The translations under genes were made by a program, and so were the position numbers. A DNA stretch of 64,000 bases from Clostridium sp. (GTDB lineage Bacteria; Bacillota; Clostridia; TANB77; CAG-508), in contig JAHAKD010000004.1 in the NCBI GenBank assembly GCA_018371855.1, positions 150,176-214,175 of the forward strand. Direction: 5' to 3'. Position 1 is the first letter of the stretch; every line of letters begins with the position of its first letter. Positions 42,950-51,870 of this stretch are shown piece by piece. Under the pieces are notes generated by a model. It saw only the letters and a program-made list of their open reading frames with translations, was not told the origin of the DNA and searched no databases.

Positions 42950-44332
42950 ATGGTAGATTCAATGGAAAAAATCGTAGCATTATGCAAATCAAGAGGATAT
43001 GTATATCCTGGTTCAGAAATTTATGGAGGACTTGCAAACACTTGGGATTATGGTCCTTTAGGAAATGAATTAAAAAATAATATTAAAGCTGCTTGGAGAA
43101 AGAAATTTATTCAAGAACAACCAAATATTGTAGGATTAGATGCAGCAATATTAATGAATCCAGAAACATGGGTTGCTTCAGGTCATGTTGGAGGGTTCTC
43201 AGATCCATTAATTGATTGTAAAGAGTGTAAAACGAGACACAGAGCAGATAAATTAATAGAAGAATGGGCTCATGACCAAGGAAAAGATATGATCGCAGAT
43301 GGTATGACAGATGAACAATTAATAAACTTTATTAATGAAAATAAGATACCTTGCCCTAATTGTGGTAAAACAAATTTTACAGATATACGTAAATTTAATT
43401 TAATGTTTAAAACATTCCAAGGTGTTACAGAGGATAAAACAGCAGAAATATATTTAAGACCAGAAACAGCACAAGGTATATTTGTAGATTTTAAAAATGT
43501 TTTAAGAACATCTAGAAAGAAAATGCCAATGGGTATTGCACAAATAGGAAAAGCTTTTAGAAACGAAATAACTCCAGGAAACTTTATATTCAGAACAAGA
43601 GAATTCGAGCAAATGGAATTAGAATTTTTCTGCAAACCAGGAACAGATTTAGAATGGCATAAATATTGGAAAGACTATTGCGAAAACTGGCTATTAACTC
43701 TAGGAATGAAGAAAGAAAATATACGTTTAAGAGATCATTCAAAAGAAGAATTGGTATTCTATAGTAAAGCAACAACAGATATAGAATTTGCATTCCCATT
43801 TGGATGGGGAGAATTATGGGGAATTGCAGATAGAACAGATTATGACCTAACACAACATATGAACCATTCAAACCAAGATATGTCATATTTAGATCAAGAA
43901 ACAGGAGAAAAATATGTACCATATGTTATAGAGCCATCACTAGGAGCAGATAGAGTGTTACTTGCTTTCTTATGCAATGCATACGAGGAAGAAGAAATTG
44001 CAGAAGGAGATGTAAGAACAGTATTACATTTACATCCAGCTTTAGCACCATATAAAGTAGCAGTTCTTCCATTATCTAAAAAATTATCTGAAAAAGCAAC
44101 AGAAGTATATACAAAGCTATCAAAGAAGTTTATGTGTGATTATGATGAAGCTGGAAGTATAGGAAAGAGATATAGAAGAGAAGATGAAATAGGAACACCA
44201 TATTGTGTAACAATAGATTTTGATACATTAGAAGATAATTGTGTAACTATAAGAGATAGAGATTCAATGGAGCAAGCAAGAGTAAGTATTGATGAACTAG
44301 AAAATTGGATTGCAGAAAAAGTAGAATTTTAA
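42950..44332 (+). CDS. glyS: Glycyl-tRNA synthetase, single-chain class II type
   Basis: This 460-residue enzyme is the homodimeric alpha2 form, not the GlyQ/GlyS heterotetramer. Motifs: N-terminal KSRGYVYPGSEIYGGLANTWDYGPLG, a zinc-binding-like insert with CKEC and CPNC, motif 2 IGKAFRNEITPGNFIFRTREFEQME near residue 205, motif 3 EPSLGADRVLLAFL near 325, and a C-terminal anticodon domain. AGGAGG precedes ATG 42950. It is preceded by the T-box leader. Confidence 0.96.
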   Translation: MVDSMEKIVALCKSRGYVYPGSEIYGGLANTWDYGPLGNELKNNIKAAWRKKFIQEQPNIVGLDAAILMNPETWVASGHVGGFSDPLIDCKECKTRHRADKLIEEWAHDQGKDMIADGMTDEQLINFINENKIPCPNCGKTNFTDIRKFNLMFKTFQGVTEDKTAEIYLRPETAQGIFVDFKNVLRTSRKKMPMGIAQIGKAFRNEITPGNFIFRTREFEQMELEFFCKPGTDLEWHKYWKDYCENWLLTLGMKKENIRLRDHSKEELVFYSKATTDIEFAFPFGWGELWGIADRTDYDLTQHMNHSNQDMSYLDQETGEKYVPYVIEPSLGADRVLLAFLCNAYEEEEIAEGDVRTVLHLHPALAPYKVAVLPLSKKLSEKATEVYTKLSKKFMCDYDEAGSIGKRYRREDEIGTPYCVTIDFDTLEDNCVTIRDRDSMEQARVSIDELENWIAEKVEF

Positions 44333-44474
44333 TTATAACTAATGCAATTAAAATTTTATATAGTATGATAATTATAAAGACATTCATTAAAACGAAATTA
44401 GTTTTGTGAATGTCTTTTACTTTTGTTTAACTTATGATAAGATTTCGCTATATGATACCAAAGAGGTGTATATA

Positions 44475-44660
44475 ATGGAAACAAGTCTAATAGTAAAAAA
44501 AGAGAGTAAACTTGATAAGATAATAAAATTACTTAACAAAATCTTTTTAAAAGAAGCATATTATTTAGAAGAACAGATTGATGAATTATTTAAAACTAAA
44601 AGTGTGAATGTTTCTAGAATAGTAATACCTAAAGAGATAAATACGGACAAAAATATCTAA
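44475..44660 (+). CDS. Small protein of unknown function
   Basis: The 61-residue protein is charged and mostly helical (KLDKIIKLLNKIFLKEAYYLEEQIDELF), with a short C-terminal tail (VNVSRIVIPKEINTD). AGAGGTG precedes ATG 44475, so an upstream GTG at 44406 is unlikely. No domain is recognised. It lies between glyS and the dispersed repeat at 44671. Confidence 0.5.
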   Translation: METSLIVKKESKLDKIIKLLNKIFLKEAYYLEEQIDELFKTKSVNVSRIVIPKEINTDKNI

Positions 44661-44670
44661 TACAAAAATA

Positions 44671-44710
44671 GGGAAAAAGGGAACGTCTCCAAATCCCGAG
44701 GAATGTCGCT
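44671..44710 (+). repeat. 40-bp dispersed hairpin element, copy 2
   Basis: The segment contains GGGAACGTCTCCAAATCCCG and then GAGGAATGTCGC, an imperfect inverted repeat. Its first 30 bases match the minus strand of 2541-2580. It lies in the gap before ppdK. On present evidence it is a small dispersed repeat with at least two inverted copies in the window. Confidence 0.55.
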
Positions 44711-44727
44711 AAATTTCTTCAAAAAGG

Positions 44728-44755
44728 TTTACTAAAAGACATAAAGTGATATAAT
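44728..44755 (+). promoter_or_regulatory. Probable ppdK promoter
   Basis: TATAAT at 44750-44755 is a perfect -10. The best -35 is TTTACT at 44728-44733 with a 16-base spacer, which is weak. The ppdK start is 84 bases downstream of the -10. Confidence 0.5.
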
Positions 44756-44838
44756 ACTGATATAAAAATGCAGAAACTATAAAATTGTTGTATTAGCGCA
44801 ATGAGAAAGATATTCGAAAGATAAAGGAGAGAAGATAC

Positions 44839-47475
44839 ATGGGTGAAGAAAATAAGAAATATGTATATTTATTTCAAGAAGGAAATGCAAAAATGAAAGA
44901 TATCCTTGGTGGAAAAGGTGCAAATTTAGCAGAGATGACGAATTTAGGGCTACCAATTCCACAAGGTTTTACAATATCTACAGAATGTTGTAATAAATAT
45001 TATGAAGATGGAGAAAAGATATCAGAAGATGTAATAAAACAAATAGATAGAGCTATTGCTAAATTAGAAGAAATGTCTGGAAAAAAACTAGGAGATGTTC
45101 AAAAACCATTATTAGTTTCTGTTCGTTCTGGTGCAAGAGTTTCTATGCCTGGAATGATGGATACAATATTAAATTTAGGAATTAATGATGAGACTGTTAA
45201 AATATTAGCTGCAAAAAATAGAAGATTTGCTTATGATAGTTATAGAAGATTTATACAAATGTATAGTGATGTGGTAAAAGGAATTCCTAACAGTGTTTAT
45301 GAAAAAGCTATAGATACTAAAAAAATGCAAAGAGGTCTTGCTCAAGATATAGATATGGATGCAAATGACCTAGAAGATTTAGTAAAAGTATTTAAGGGAA
45401 TATATTATGACCAAACTGGTTCAGCATTTCCACAAGATGTAAAGGCTTTACTATTAGAATGTATAGAAGCAGTATTTAAATCTTGGAACAATCCAAGAGC
45501 AATTAAATATAGAAGATTGAATGATATACCAGGAGATTGGGGAACAGCTGTAAATATACAGATGATGGTGTTTGGAAATATGGGAGACGACTGTGGTACA
45601 GGTGTAGCATTTTCTAGAAATCCATCAACAGGAGAGAATAAAATATATGGAGAATTTCTTATGAATGCACAAGGTGAAGATGTTGTGGCAGGAATAAGGA
45701 CGCCTATGACAATAGATAAATTAGCAGAGATTAATCCAGATATATATAATGAGTTTGTAAGAAGTGCAAAAAAATTGGAAAAACATTATAAAGATATGCA
45801 AGACTTGGAATTTACAATAGAACATGGAAGTTTATATATTTTACAAACAAGAAATGGAAAAAGAACCGCACAAGCAGCTTTGCAAGTAGCAGTTGATCTA
45901 GTAAAAGAAGGATTAATAGATGAAAGAGAAGCTGTTTTAAGAGTAGAACCAAAGCAATTAGAACAATTATTACATCCTAATTTTGATAAAGAAAAATTAA
46001 AATATGCAAGATTAATAGCACAAGGATTAGCAGCATCACCAGGAGCTGCAACAGGAAAGGTTGTATTTAGTGCAGAAAAGGCAGTACAACTACATGAAGC
46101 AGGAGAAAAAGAATTAATTTTAGTACGTTTAGAAACATCTGCAAATGATATTGATGGTATGAATGTGTGCAAAGGAATATTAACTGTAAGAGGCGGAATG
46201 ACATCACATGCAGCAGTTGTTGCAAGAGGTATGGGAACTTGCTGTGTAGCAGGATGTTCTAGTATAGTTGTAAACGAAGAAGAAGGATATTTCGAATTAC
46301 CAGATGGAGCAGAATATATGGAAGGTGATTATATATCTTTAGACGGTTCAACAGGAAATGTGTATGATGGAAAAATAGATACGGTACCTACAACTGTTTC
46401 TGGAAATTTTGCAGAACTTATGAATTGGGCAGATCAATATAGAAAATTAAAAGTTAGAGCAAATGCGGATACTCCAAGAGATGCAAAACAGGCTTATGAA
46501 TTTGGAGCCGAAGGAATTGGTTTATGTAGGACAGAGCATATGTTTTTTGCTCCAGAAAGAGTAAAAGCAATAAGAGAAATGATTCTTTCAGAAACAGTAG
46601 AACAAAGAAAGGTTGCATTAGCTAAATTATTACCTATGCAAAGAACAGATTTTGAAGAATTATATAAAGCAATGAATGGATATACAGTAACAATTAGATT
46701 ATTAGACCCACCACTACATGAATTTTTACCTAAGACGGATAAGGATATATATGATTTAGCAAAAGAGATGAACATAAAAGAAGAAAAAATAAGGGAAACT
46801 ATCCAAAAATTACATGAATTTAATCCAATGATGGGACATAGAGGTTGTAGATTAGATGTAACATTCCCAGAGATTGCACAAATGCAAACAAGAGCAATTA
46901 TAGAAGCTGCAATAAATGTTAATAAAGAAGGAATGAATGTCATTCCAGAAATAATGATTCCTTTAGTTGGGGAATATAAAGAAATGAAGTATGTAAAATC
47001 AATAGTTACAGAAACTGCAGATAAAATTTTGGAAGAAGCAAATGTAGAAATGAGGTATCATGTAGGTACAATGATAGAGATTCCAAGAGCAGTATTAACT
47101 GCTGATGAAATAGCGAAAGAAGCAGAATTTTTCTCGTTTGGAACAAATGATTTAACACAAATGACTTTTGGATTTAGTAGGGATGATGCAGGTAAATTCT
47201 TAAATGAATATTATTCTAAAAATATTTATGATTTTGATCCATTTGCTACAATAGATAAAAAAGGTGTAGGTAAATTAATGAAAATAGCAGTAGAATTAGG
47301 AAGAAAGACGAGACCAGACTTAAAAATTGGAATTTGTGGTGAACATGGGGGAAACCCAGCATCTGTAGAATTCTGTAATGCACTTGGTTTAAATTATGTA
47401 TCTTGCTCACCATATAGAGTGCCAATTGCAAAACTTGCAGCAGCACAAGCAGCAATAAATGAAGAAAGAATATAA
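44839..47475 (+). CDS. ppdK: Pyruvate, phosphate dikinase
   Basis: PPDK reversibly interconverts pyruvate, ATP and phosphate with PEP, AMP and pyrophosphate. The 878-residue length is normal. The N-terminal ATP-grasp domain has GGKGANLAEMTNLGLPIPQGFT, the central domain carries the phosphorylated His in GGMTSHAAVVARGMGTCCV near residue 455, and the C-terminal TIM barrel ends with CGEHGGNP containing the catalytic Cys near 834. GGAGAG precedes ATG 44839. It complements the glycolytic genes at 54.6-60.1 kb. Confidence 0.97.
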   Translation: MGEENKKYVYLFQEGNAKMKDILGGKGANLAEMTNLGLPIPQGFTISTECCNKYYEDGEKISEDVIKQIDRAIAKLEEMSGKKLGDVQKPLLVSVRSGARVSMPGMMDTILNLGINDETVKILAAKNRRFAYDSYRRFIQMYSDVVKGIPNSVYEKAIDTKKMQRGLAQDIDMDANDLEDLVKVFKGIYYDQTGSAFPQDVKALLLECIEAVFKSWNNPRAIKYRRLNDIPGDWGTAVNIQMMVFGNMGDDCGTGVAFSRNPSTGENKIYGEFLMNAQGEDVVAGIRTPMTIDKLAEINPDIYNEFVRSAKKLEKHYKDMQDLEFTIEHGSLYILQTRNGKRTAQAALQVAVDLVKEGLIDEREAVLRVEPKQLEQLLHPNFDKEKLKYARLIAQGLAASPGAATGKVVFSAEKAVQLHEAGEKELILVRLETSANDIDGMNVCKGILTVRGGMTSHAAVVARGMGTCCVAGCSSIVVNEEEGYFELPDGAEYMEGDYISLDGSTGNVYDGKIDTVPTTVSGNFAELMNWADQYRKLKVRANADTPRDAKQAYEFGAEGIGLCRTEHMFFAPERVKAIREMILSETVEQRKVALAKLLPMQRTDFEELYKAMNGYTVTIRLLDPPLHEFLPKTDKDIYDLAKEMNIKEEKIRETIQKLHEFNPMMGHRGCRLDVTFPEIAQMQTRAIIEAAINVNKEGMNVIPEIMIPLVGEYKEMKYVKSIVTETADKILEEANVEMRYHVGTMIEIPRAVLTADEIAKEAEFFSFGTNDLTQMTFGFSRDDAGKFLNEYYSKNIYDFDPFATIDKKGVGKLMKIAVELGRKTRPDLKIGICGEHGGNPASVEFCNALGLNYVSCSPYRVPIAKLAAAQAAINEERI

Positions 47476-47597
47476 TAAAATGCAAATAGAAAATAAAAGA
47501 AAAAGATGATTTATGAAATTTTTAAATATAGAAAGAAATTTGGATTTTAAATAGATATATTAAAAAAATATAAAACTATTAAATAGATTATTTAATA

Positions 47598-47646
47598 AAA
47601 AACACTTGATAAATGTATGAATCAAAAAATTTATCAAGTGTTTTTA
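47598..47646. terminator. Strong stem-loop between ppdK and the Lon-like gene
   Basis: AAAAACACTTGATAAAT at 47598-47614 pairs with ATTTATCAAGTGTTTTT at 47630-47646 around a 15-base loop, with T residues on both strands. It ends the two convergent genes. The rest of the 255-base gap is A/T-rich with nothing else evident. Confidence 0.85.
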
Positions 47647-47730
47647 TTAAGCTAACAAGGGAATGTTACTTATATTTATACCGATTGTGAAGTAATTGTG
47701 TAAATATATTAAAATTATTGTTTTTATAAA

Positions 47731-50109
47731 TTATTTAATTTTGTCCAATCCAGAATATTTTTTTAATTTTTCATAAACTAGATAATTAATTGTACCAGAA
47801 GGGAAGTTTCCATTTTTATCTTTAGTTCCAGCAGGTACACCTGTTAATAATTCGATACCTTCATCAATTGTAGAAATTGCATAGATATGGAATAAGTTAT
47901 TCTTTACAGCGTCTACTACTTCATCATCTAAATGAAGATTTCTTACATTTTGAACAGGAATTATAACACTATGACTACCATCTAATCCCCTGTCTTTACA
48001 TATTTGGAAAAATCCTTCGATTTTTTCATTAACACCGCCAATAGGTTGAATTTCACCTTTTTGATTTACAGAGCCTGTAACTGCAAAAGATTGATTTATT
48101 GGTATTTCAGACAAACTAGAAAGTAGGGCATATAGCTCTGTACTAGAAGCACTATCTCCATCAACACCATTATATAATTGTTCAAAACATATACTTGCAG
48201 TTAAAGCAAGAGGAAAATCTTGTGCAAATTTTTGTCCTAAATAACCTGTAAGTATTAATACACCTTTAGAATGAGAAGAACCAGAAAGGTCAACTTCACG
48301 TTCTATGTTAACAATTCCTTGTTTTCCTGAATAAGTATTTGCAGTTATTTTTGTAGGTTTTCCAAAAGAATAGTCGCCTATAGTTAAAACTGTAAGTCCG
48401 TTAATTTGTCCAACTTTAGATCCAGATGTATCTATTAATAAAGTGTTTTCTTTTATCATTTCCAAATAATGAGTATCATATTTTTTTACGCGTTCAATTC
48501 TTTCTTTTAAAGCTTTGTGAATAAATTTATCTGTAATCAGTTTAGAACGACTAAGTTTTGCCCAAGTCGCAGCTTCACCAAGAATTTCTGACAAGTCATT
48601 AAATTTGGTAGAGATTTTTTCTTTATCATTTGCAAGAACAGTAGCATAATCAACTAAACTTGCGACACCAGTTCTATCTAGTTGAGGTAAACCTTCTTTT
48701 TCGCAAAATCCATGTGCGAACCTAGCAAGTTTTACCATGTTTTCAGAATTACGAGGAGCATCGTCTTCGAATTCAACTTTTATTTTAAATAATTTTCTAA
48801 AATCATTATCCACAGCAAGTAGGGTATGGTAAATATTGCTATTACCAATTATAATAACCTTTAAATCTAAAGGAATTGGCTCAGGTTTTAAAGAAATCAT
48901 TACCATAGAAGAATGTTGTTCAGAAGCATTTTCTATATTTAGTTCTTTTACCTTTAAAGCCTTTTTTAATGATTCATAGCATAGGCTATTTTGTATTATA
49001 TCGTCTGCTTGGAACATAATATATCCACCATTTGCCGTGTGAAGTAAACCAGGTTTTAACATAGTATGATCAGTTTTTAAAGCACCATAATAATTTTCGT
49101 ATTCAAGTTTTCCAAATAAATTTGGATAAGAAGTATTAGAATCCATTATAACAGGTGCACCTTCTAAATTGCTATTATCAATAAACAAGTTTACTCTATA
49201 ATTAAGCCATGGGGCAAGGGGTTCTACTCTTGGACCATTTTGTGTTTGATTATTTGTGTTTTCAGTTGTAAAAGCAGAAATATTCTTTAAAATATCAGTT
49301 TTTACATCATTTAAAAATTTGGTAATCTTTTTATTTCTTTTAAATTTTGATTTTACATTATTAATATGAACATTTATAGTAAGTAGGGCAATATTAGATT
49401 GCCATTCTTCTATTTTTTTATCTGCTTCTTTTTCAATTGCTTTAATTTCGCTTATTGCTTCGATAATTTGTTGTTGTACGATTCCAGATTTATCTTCAAA
49501 TTCTTTTTTTACACTTTCGTCTAATTTATCGAATTCTTCTTCTTCAATAGTTTTACCATTTATTACTGGCATCATGTAAATACCATTTTGTGCACTTTTA
49601 ACAAAAAAACCATATTCTAAAGCTTTTTTATTTAAGTTTTCCATTAGAACATTTCTTTTTTCTTCGAATTCTTGTTTAATTATAGTTTTTTCTTTTTCAA
49701 AATCATCGTTATTAAATGTATTTTTTATATCCACTTTAATATCTTTAATAAAAGCATCCATAGTATTTTTAAATTCTTTTCCTTGACCAGCAGGAAGAGA
49801 GACCGCAATTGGCTCATTTGGTTTATCAAAATTATATATATAACACCAATCATTTGGAACCTTCTTCTTTTTAGCAATTGTATCCAAATAATTTTTTGTA
49901 TACATAGTCTTACCAACTCCACTAGGACCTTCTAGGTAAATATTATATCCTTTAACATTTACATTAAGACCAAATTCTAAAGCTTTAATGCCACGTTCTT
50001 GTCCAATTCCAGAAGTAATAGGCTCTAAATTTTCTGTTGTTTCAAAATCAAAAAAGTTTGGATTACACATTACTCTTAAATCTTTATAATTTAATTCATT
50101 TTTTTTCAT
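47731..50109 (-). CDS. Lon-like ATP-dependent protease (AAA_32/LonB-LonC type)
   Basis: The 792-residue protein has an AAA+ domain with Walker A GPSGVGKTMYTKNYL near residue 60, a charged coiled-coil insert (residues about 115-285), the AAA_32 segment VNLFIDNSNLEGAPVIMD and GLLHTANGGYIMFQADD, and a C-terminal Lon protease domain. The catalytic Ser lies in GDSASSTELYALLSSLSEIP near residue 655 and the Lys in GGVNEKIEGFF near 700. It lacks the N-terminal substrate domain of LonA. It is last in the leftward tsaE-tsaB-rimI operon. Substrates are unknown. Confidence 0.88.
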   Translation of the reverse strand: MKKNELNYKDLRVMCNPNFFDFETTENLEPITSGIGQERGIKALEFGLNVNVKGYNIYLEGPSGVGKTMYTKNYLDTIAKKKKVPNDWCYIYNFDKPNEPIAVSLPAGQGKEFKNTMDAFIKDIKVDIKNTFNNDDFEKEKTIIKQEFEEKRNVLMENLNKKALEYGFFVKSAQNGIYMMPVINGKTIEEEEFDKLDESVKKEFEDKSGIVQQQIIEAISEIKAIEKEADKKIEEWQSNIALLTINVHINNVKSKFKRNKKITKFLNDVKTDILKNISAFTTENTNNQTQNGPRVEPLAPWLNYRVNLFIDNSNLEGAPVIMDSNTSYPNLFGKLEYENYYGALKTDHTMLKPGLLHTANGGYIMFQADDIIQNSLCYESLKKALKVKELNIENASEQHSSMVMISLKPEPIPLDLKVIIIGNSNIYHTLLAVDNDFRKLFKIKVEFEDDAPRNSENMVKLARFAHGFCEKEGLPQLDRTGVASLVDYATVLANDKEKISTKFNDLSEILGEAATWAKLSRSKLITDKFIHKALKERIERVKKYDTHYLEMIKENTLLIDTSGSKVGQINGLTVLTIGDYSFGKPTKITANTYSGKQGIVNIEREVDLSGSSHSKGVLILTGYLGQKFAQDFPLALTASICFEQLYNGVDGDSASSTELYALLSSLSEIPINQSFAVTGSVNQKGEIQPIGGVNEKIEGFFQICKDRGLDGSHSVIIPVQNVRNLHLDDEVVDAVKNNLFHIYAISTIDEGIELLTGVPAGTKDKNGNFPSGTINYLVYEKLKKYSGLDKIK

Positions 50110-50129
50110 TTGTTTTTTTCCTTCTTTCT

Positions 50130-50567
50130 TTATAATTCTTTTGTCATAATAATTGCATTATCTTTATTGCCATAATATTTTTTTCTGAAGCCAACATTTT
50201 TAAAACCATATTTTAAGTATAAATTTATTGCAGGTAGATTGTGTTCATTTACTTCTAGAGTAATTGCTTTAAAATTTTGACTCTTTGCAGTTTGTATTAG
50301 TTTCTCCAATAATTTACTACCAATACCAGCTTGTCTGTTAGATTTTTTTACAACTATATCTGTAATATGGGTATCATCTACAGCTTTCCAAATTCCTGCA
50401 AAACCTAAAATATTATTTTCCAATTTGGCTACAAAATATTCTGAGTTAGGATTATTAAGTTCTTCTTGCAAAACATCATATGTCCAAAAATCGTCAAAAT
50501 CGCTGATTAAAATATCTTTTATCAAAGATAAGTCATAATCTGTCATATTATATACTTCTAAATTCAT
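50130..50567 (-). CDS. rimI: Ribosomal-protein-alanine N-acetyltransferase RimI-like
   Basis: The 145-residue GNAT protein has the acetyl-CoA binding motif VVKKSNRQAGIGSKLLEKLI near residue 78, preceded by ILGFAGIWKAVDDTHITDI, and the C-terminal EVNEHNLPAINLYLKYGFKNVGFRKKYY. RimI acetylates the N-terminus of ribosomal protein S18. It lies 5 bases after tsaB, the frequent tsaB-rimI-tsaD arrangement, although tsaD is not in this window. Confidence 0.88.
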   Translation of the reverse strand: MNLEVYNMTDYDLSLIKDILISDFDDFWTYDVLQEELNNPNSEYFVAKLENNILGFAGIWKAVDDTHITDIVVKKSNRQAGIGSKLLEKLIQTAKSQNFKAITLEVNEHNLPAINLYLKYGFKNVGFRKKYYGNKDNAIIMTKEL

Positions 50568-50572
50568 AGTAA

Positions 50573-51283
50573 TTATCCTTTATTTAATTTTTTCTCTAAT
50601 TCGATTTCCGCACTTGATTTTTTTAAATATAGTGGGGAAAGAGATAAATCTTCCTTATCTGTGCAATTAAAATATTTATAGATTGCAGCTTTAGCTACTC
50701 CGCTAGCAGAAGAATTGTTAGCATTTCCTTCTGTTATTAAACAATTTTTAATAGAAGCTTTAATTTGTGAAGAATAGGTTGTAGCTCCAGAACCTACAAA
50801 TATAATTTCAGTATTAGAATAATTATATAAAATATCTAATGTGTTATTAATATTATCAGATATATATTTATCTATTAAAGAATAATGACTATCTTCATAT
50901 TTGAATAATCCTGCATATACATTATTATTTTTTGCATCTATTATAGAACAAACCAAAGAGTTTTCTTTAGGTATAATATTGTATGCTAAACTTTCTAAAG
51001 AAGAAATACCGATAGCTTTTTTATTATAGTAATCTCTAAAAGCACATATGGTAGCAACCCCAATTCTAATTCCTGTAAAAGAACCAGGACCTTTAGAACA
51101 TGCAAATAAATCTATATCAGCTAAATTGATTTGTAAATTGTCAAAAGCTTTTTTTATCATTGGCATTAAGTTTTCAGAATGAGTTAATTTATCAGCTATA
51201 TAGTCTTCATAAATTATTTTGCTATCATCTAAAATTGCGAGACTACAAATATTGCTAGATGTATCGATACTTAATGTTTTCAT
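50573..51283 (-). CDS. tsaB: tRNA t6A modification protein TsaB
   Basis: TsaB is the non-catalytic partner of TsaD, in the complex that transfers the threonylcarbamoyl group to A37 of ANN-decoding tRNAs. The 236-residue protein has an ASKHA fold: STSSNICSLAILDDSKIIYED, the SENLMPMIKKAF helix, and SKGPGSFTGIRIGVATICAF near residue 65. It starts 2 bases after tsaE and ends 5 bases before rimI. Codon use is like the rest. Confidence 0.93.
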   Translation of the reverse strand: MKTLSIDTSSNICSLAILDDSKIIYEDYIADKLTHSENLMPMIKKAFDNLQINLADIDLFACSKGPGSFTGIRIGVATICAFRDYYNKKAIGISSLESLAYNIIPKENSLVCSIIDAKNNNVYAGLFKYEDSHYSLIDKYISDNINNTLDILYNYSNTEIIFVGSGATTYSSQIKASIKNCLITEGNANNSSASGVAKAAIYKYFNCTDKEDLSLSPLYLKKSSAEIELEKKLNKG

Positions 51284-51285
51284 TT

Positions 51286-51732
51286 TTACACTTCCTTTAA
51301 TTTATATTCGCCAAAACATTCCATATTTAAAATACGAATGTCAGAATCTTCAAAATCTCTAGAAAAAGAAATCTTTAAATAAGATTCAGGTAAAAGTTCT
51401 TCAATTTTTTCGCCCCATTCAATTATGCAAATACCAGTTTGAAAATATTCGTCTCCACCAATTGCATAAAATTCATCTATATCTTCTAATCTATAAACAT
51501 CAAAATGATATATTGGGAAATCGGGAGTATCGTATTCGTTTACAATAGTAAAAGTAGGACTTGATAATTCGTCTTGTAAATTAAAATATTCTAAAAAACC
51601 TTCTGTAAATTTGGTTTTCCCAGAACCAAGTTCGCCACATAAAACGATAATATCTCCTTTTTTTGAATTAGAAGCGATTTTTTGTGCTAATTTCTTTGTT
51701 TCTTCTTCAGAATGTGAAATAAATTTTGTCAT
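51286..51732 (-). CDS. tsaE: tRNA t6A modification ATPase TsaE
   Basis: TsaE is a small P-loop ATPase essential for t6A synthesis with TsaB and TsaD. The 148-residue protein has Walker A LCGELGSGKTKFTEGF near residue 36, PTFTIVNEYD near 60, and FDVYRLEDIDEFYAIGGDEYF near 78, followed by IIEWGEKI. GGAG precedes ATG 51732 on the minus strand. It heads the tsaE-tsaB-rimI-lon-like operon. Confidence 0.95.
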   Translation of the reverse strand: MTKFISHSEEETKKLAQKIASNSKKGDIIVLCGELGSGKTKFTEGFLEYFNLQDELSSPTFTIVNEYDTPDFPIYHFDVYRLEDIDEFYAIGGDEYFQTGICIIEWGEKIEELLPESYLKISFSRDFEDSDIRILNMECFGEYKLKEV

Positions 51733-51870
51733 ATTTTTTCTCCTTTGCTTCTTAATTATATAAGAAGCAAAAACATTTGTAAAGAAAATCAGAGGCTAAT
51801 TATATGGAAATTTGTAGAAAAATATGATACTATATTGATACTGCAAAATAATAGAGACTAGGAGAAAATT

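Noticed and set aside
44406..44474. An N-terminal extension of the small gene after glyS
   Set aside because: GTG 44406 has no ribosome binding site, whereas ATG 44475 is directly behind AGAGGTG.
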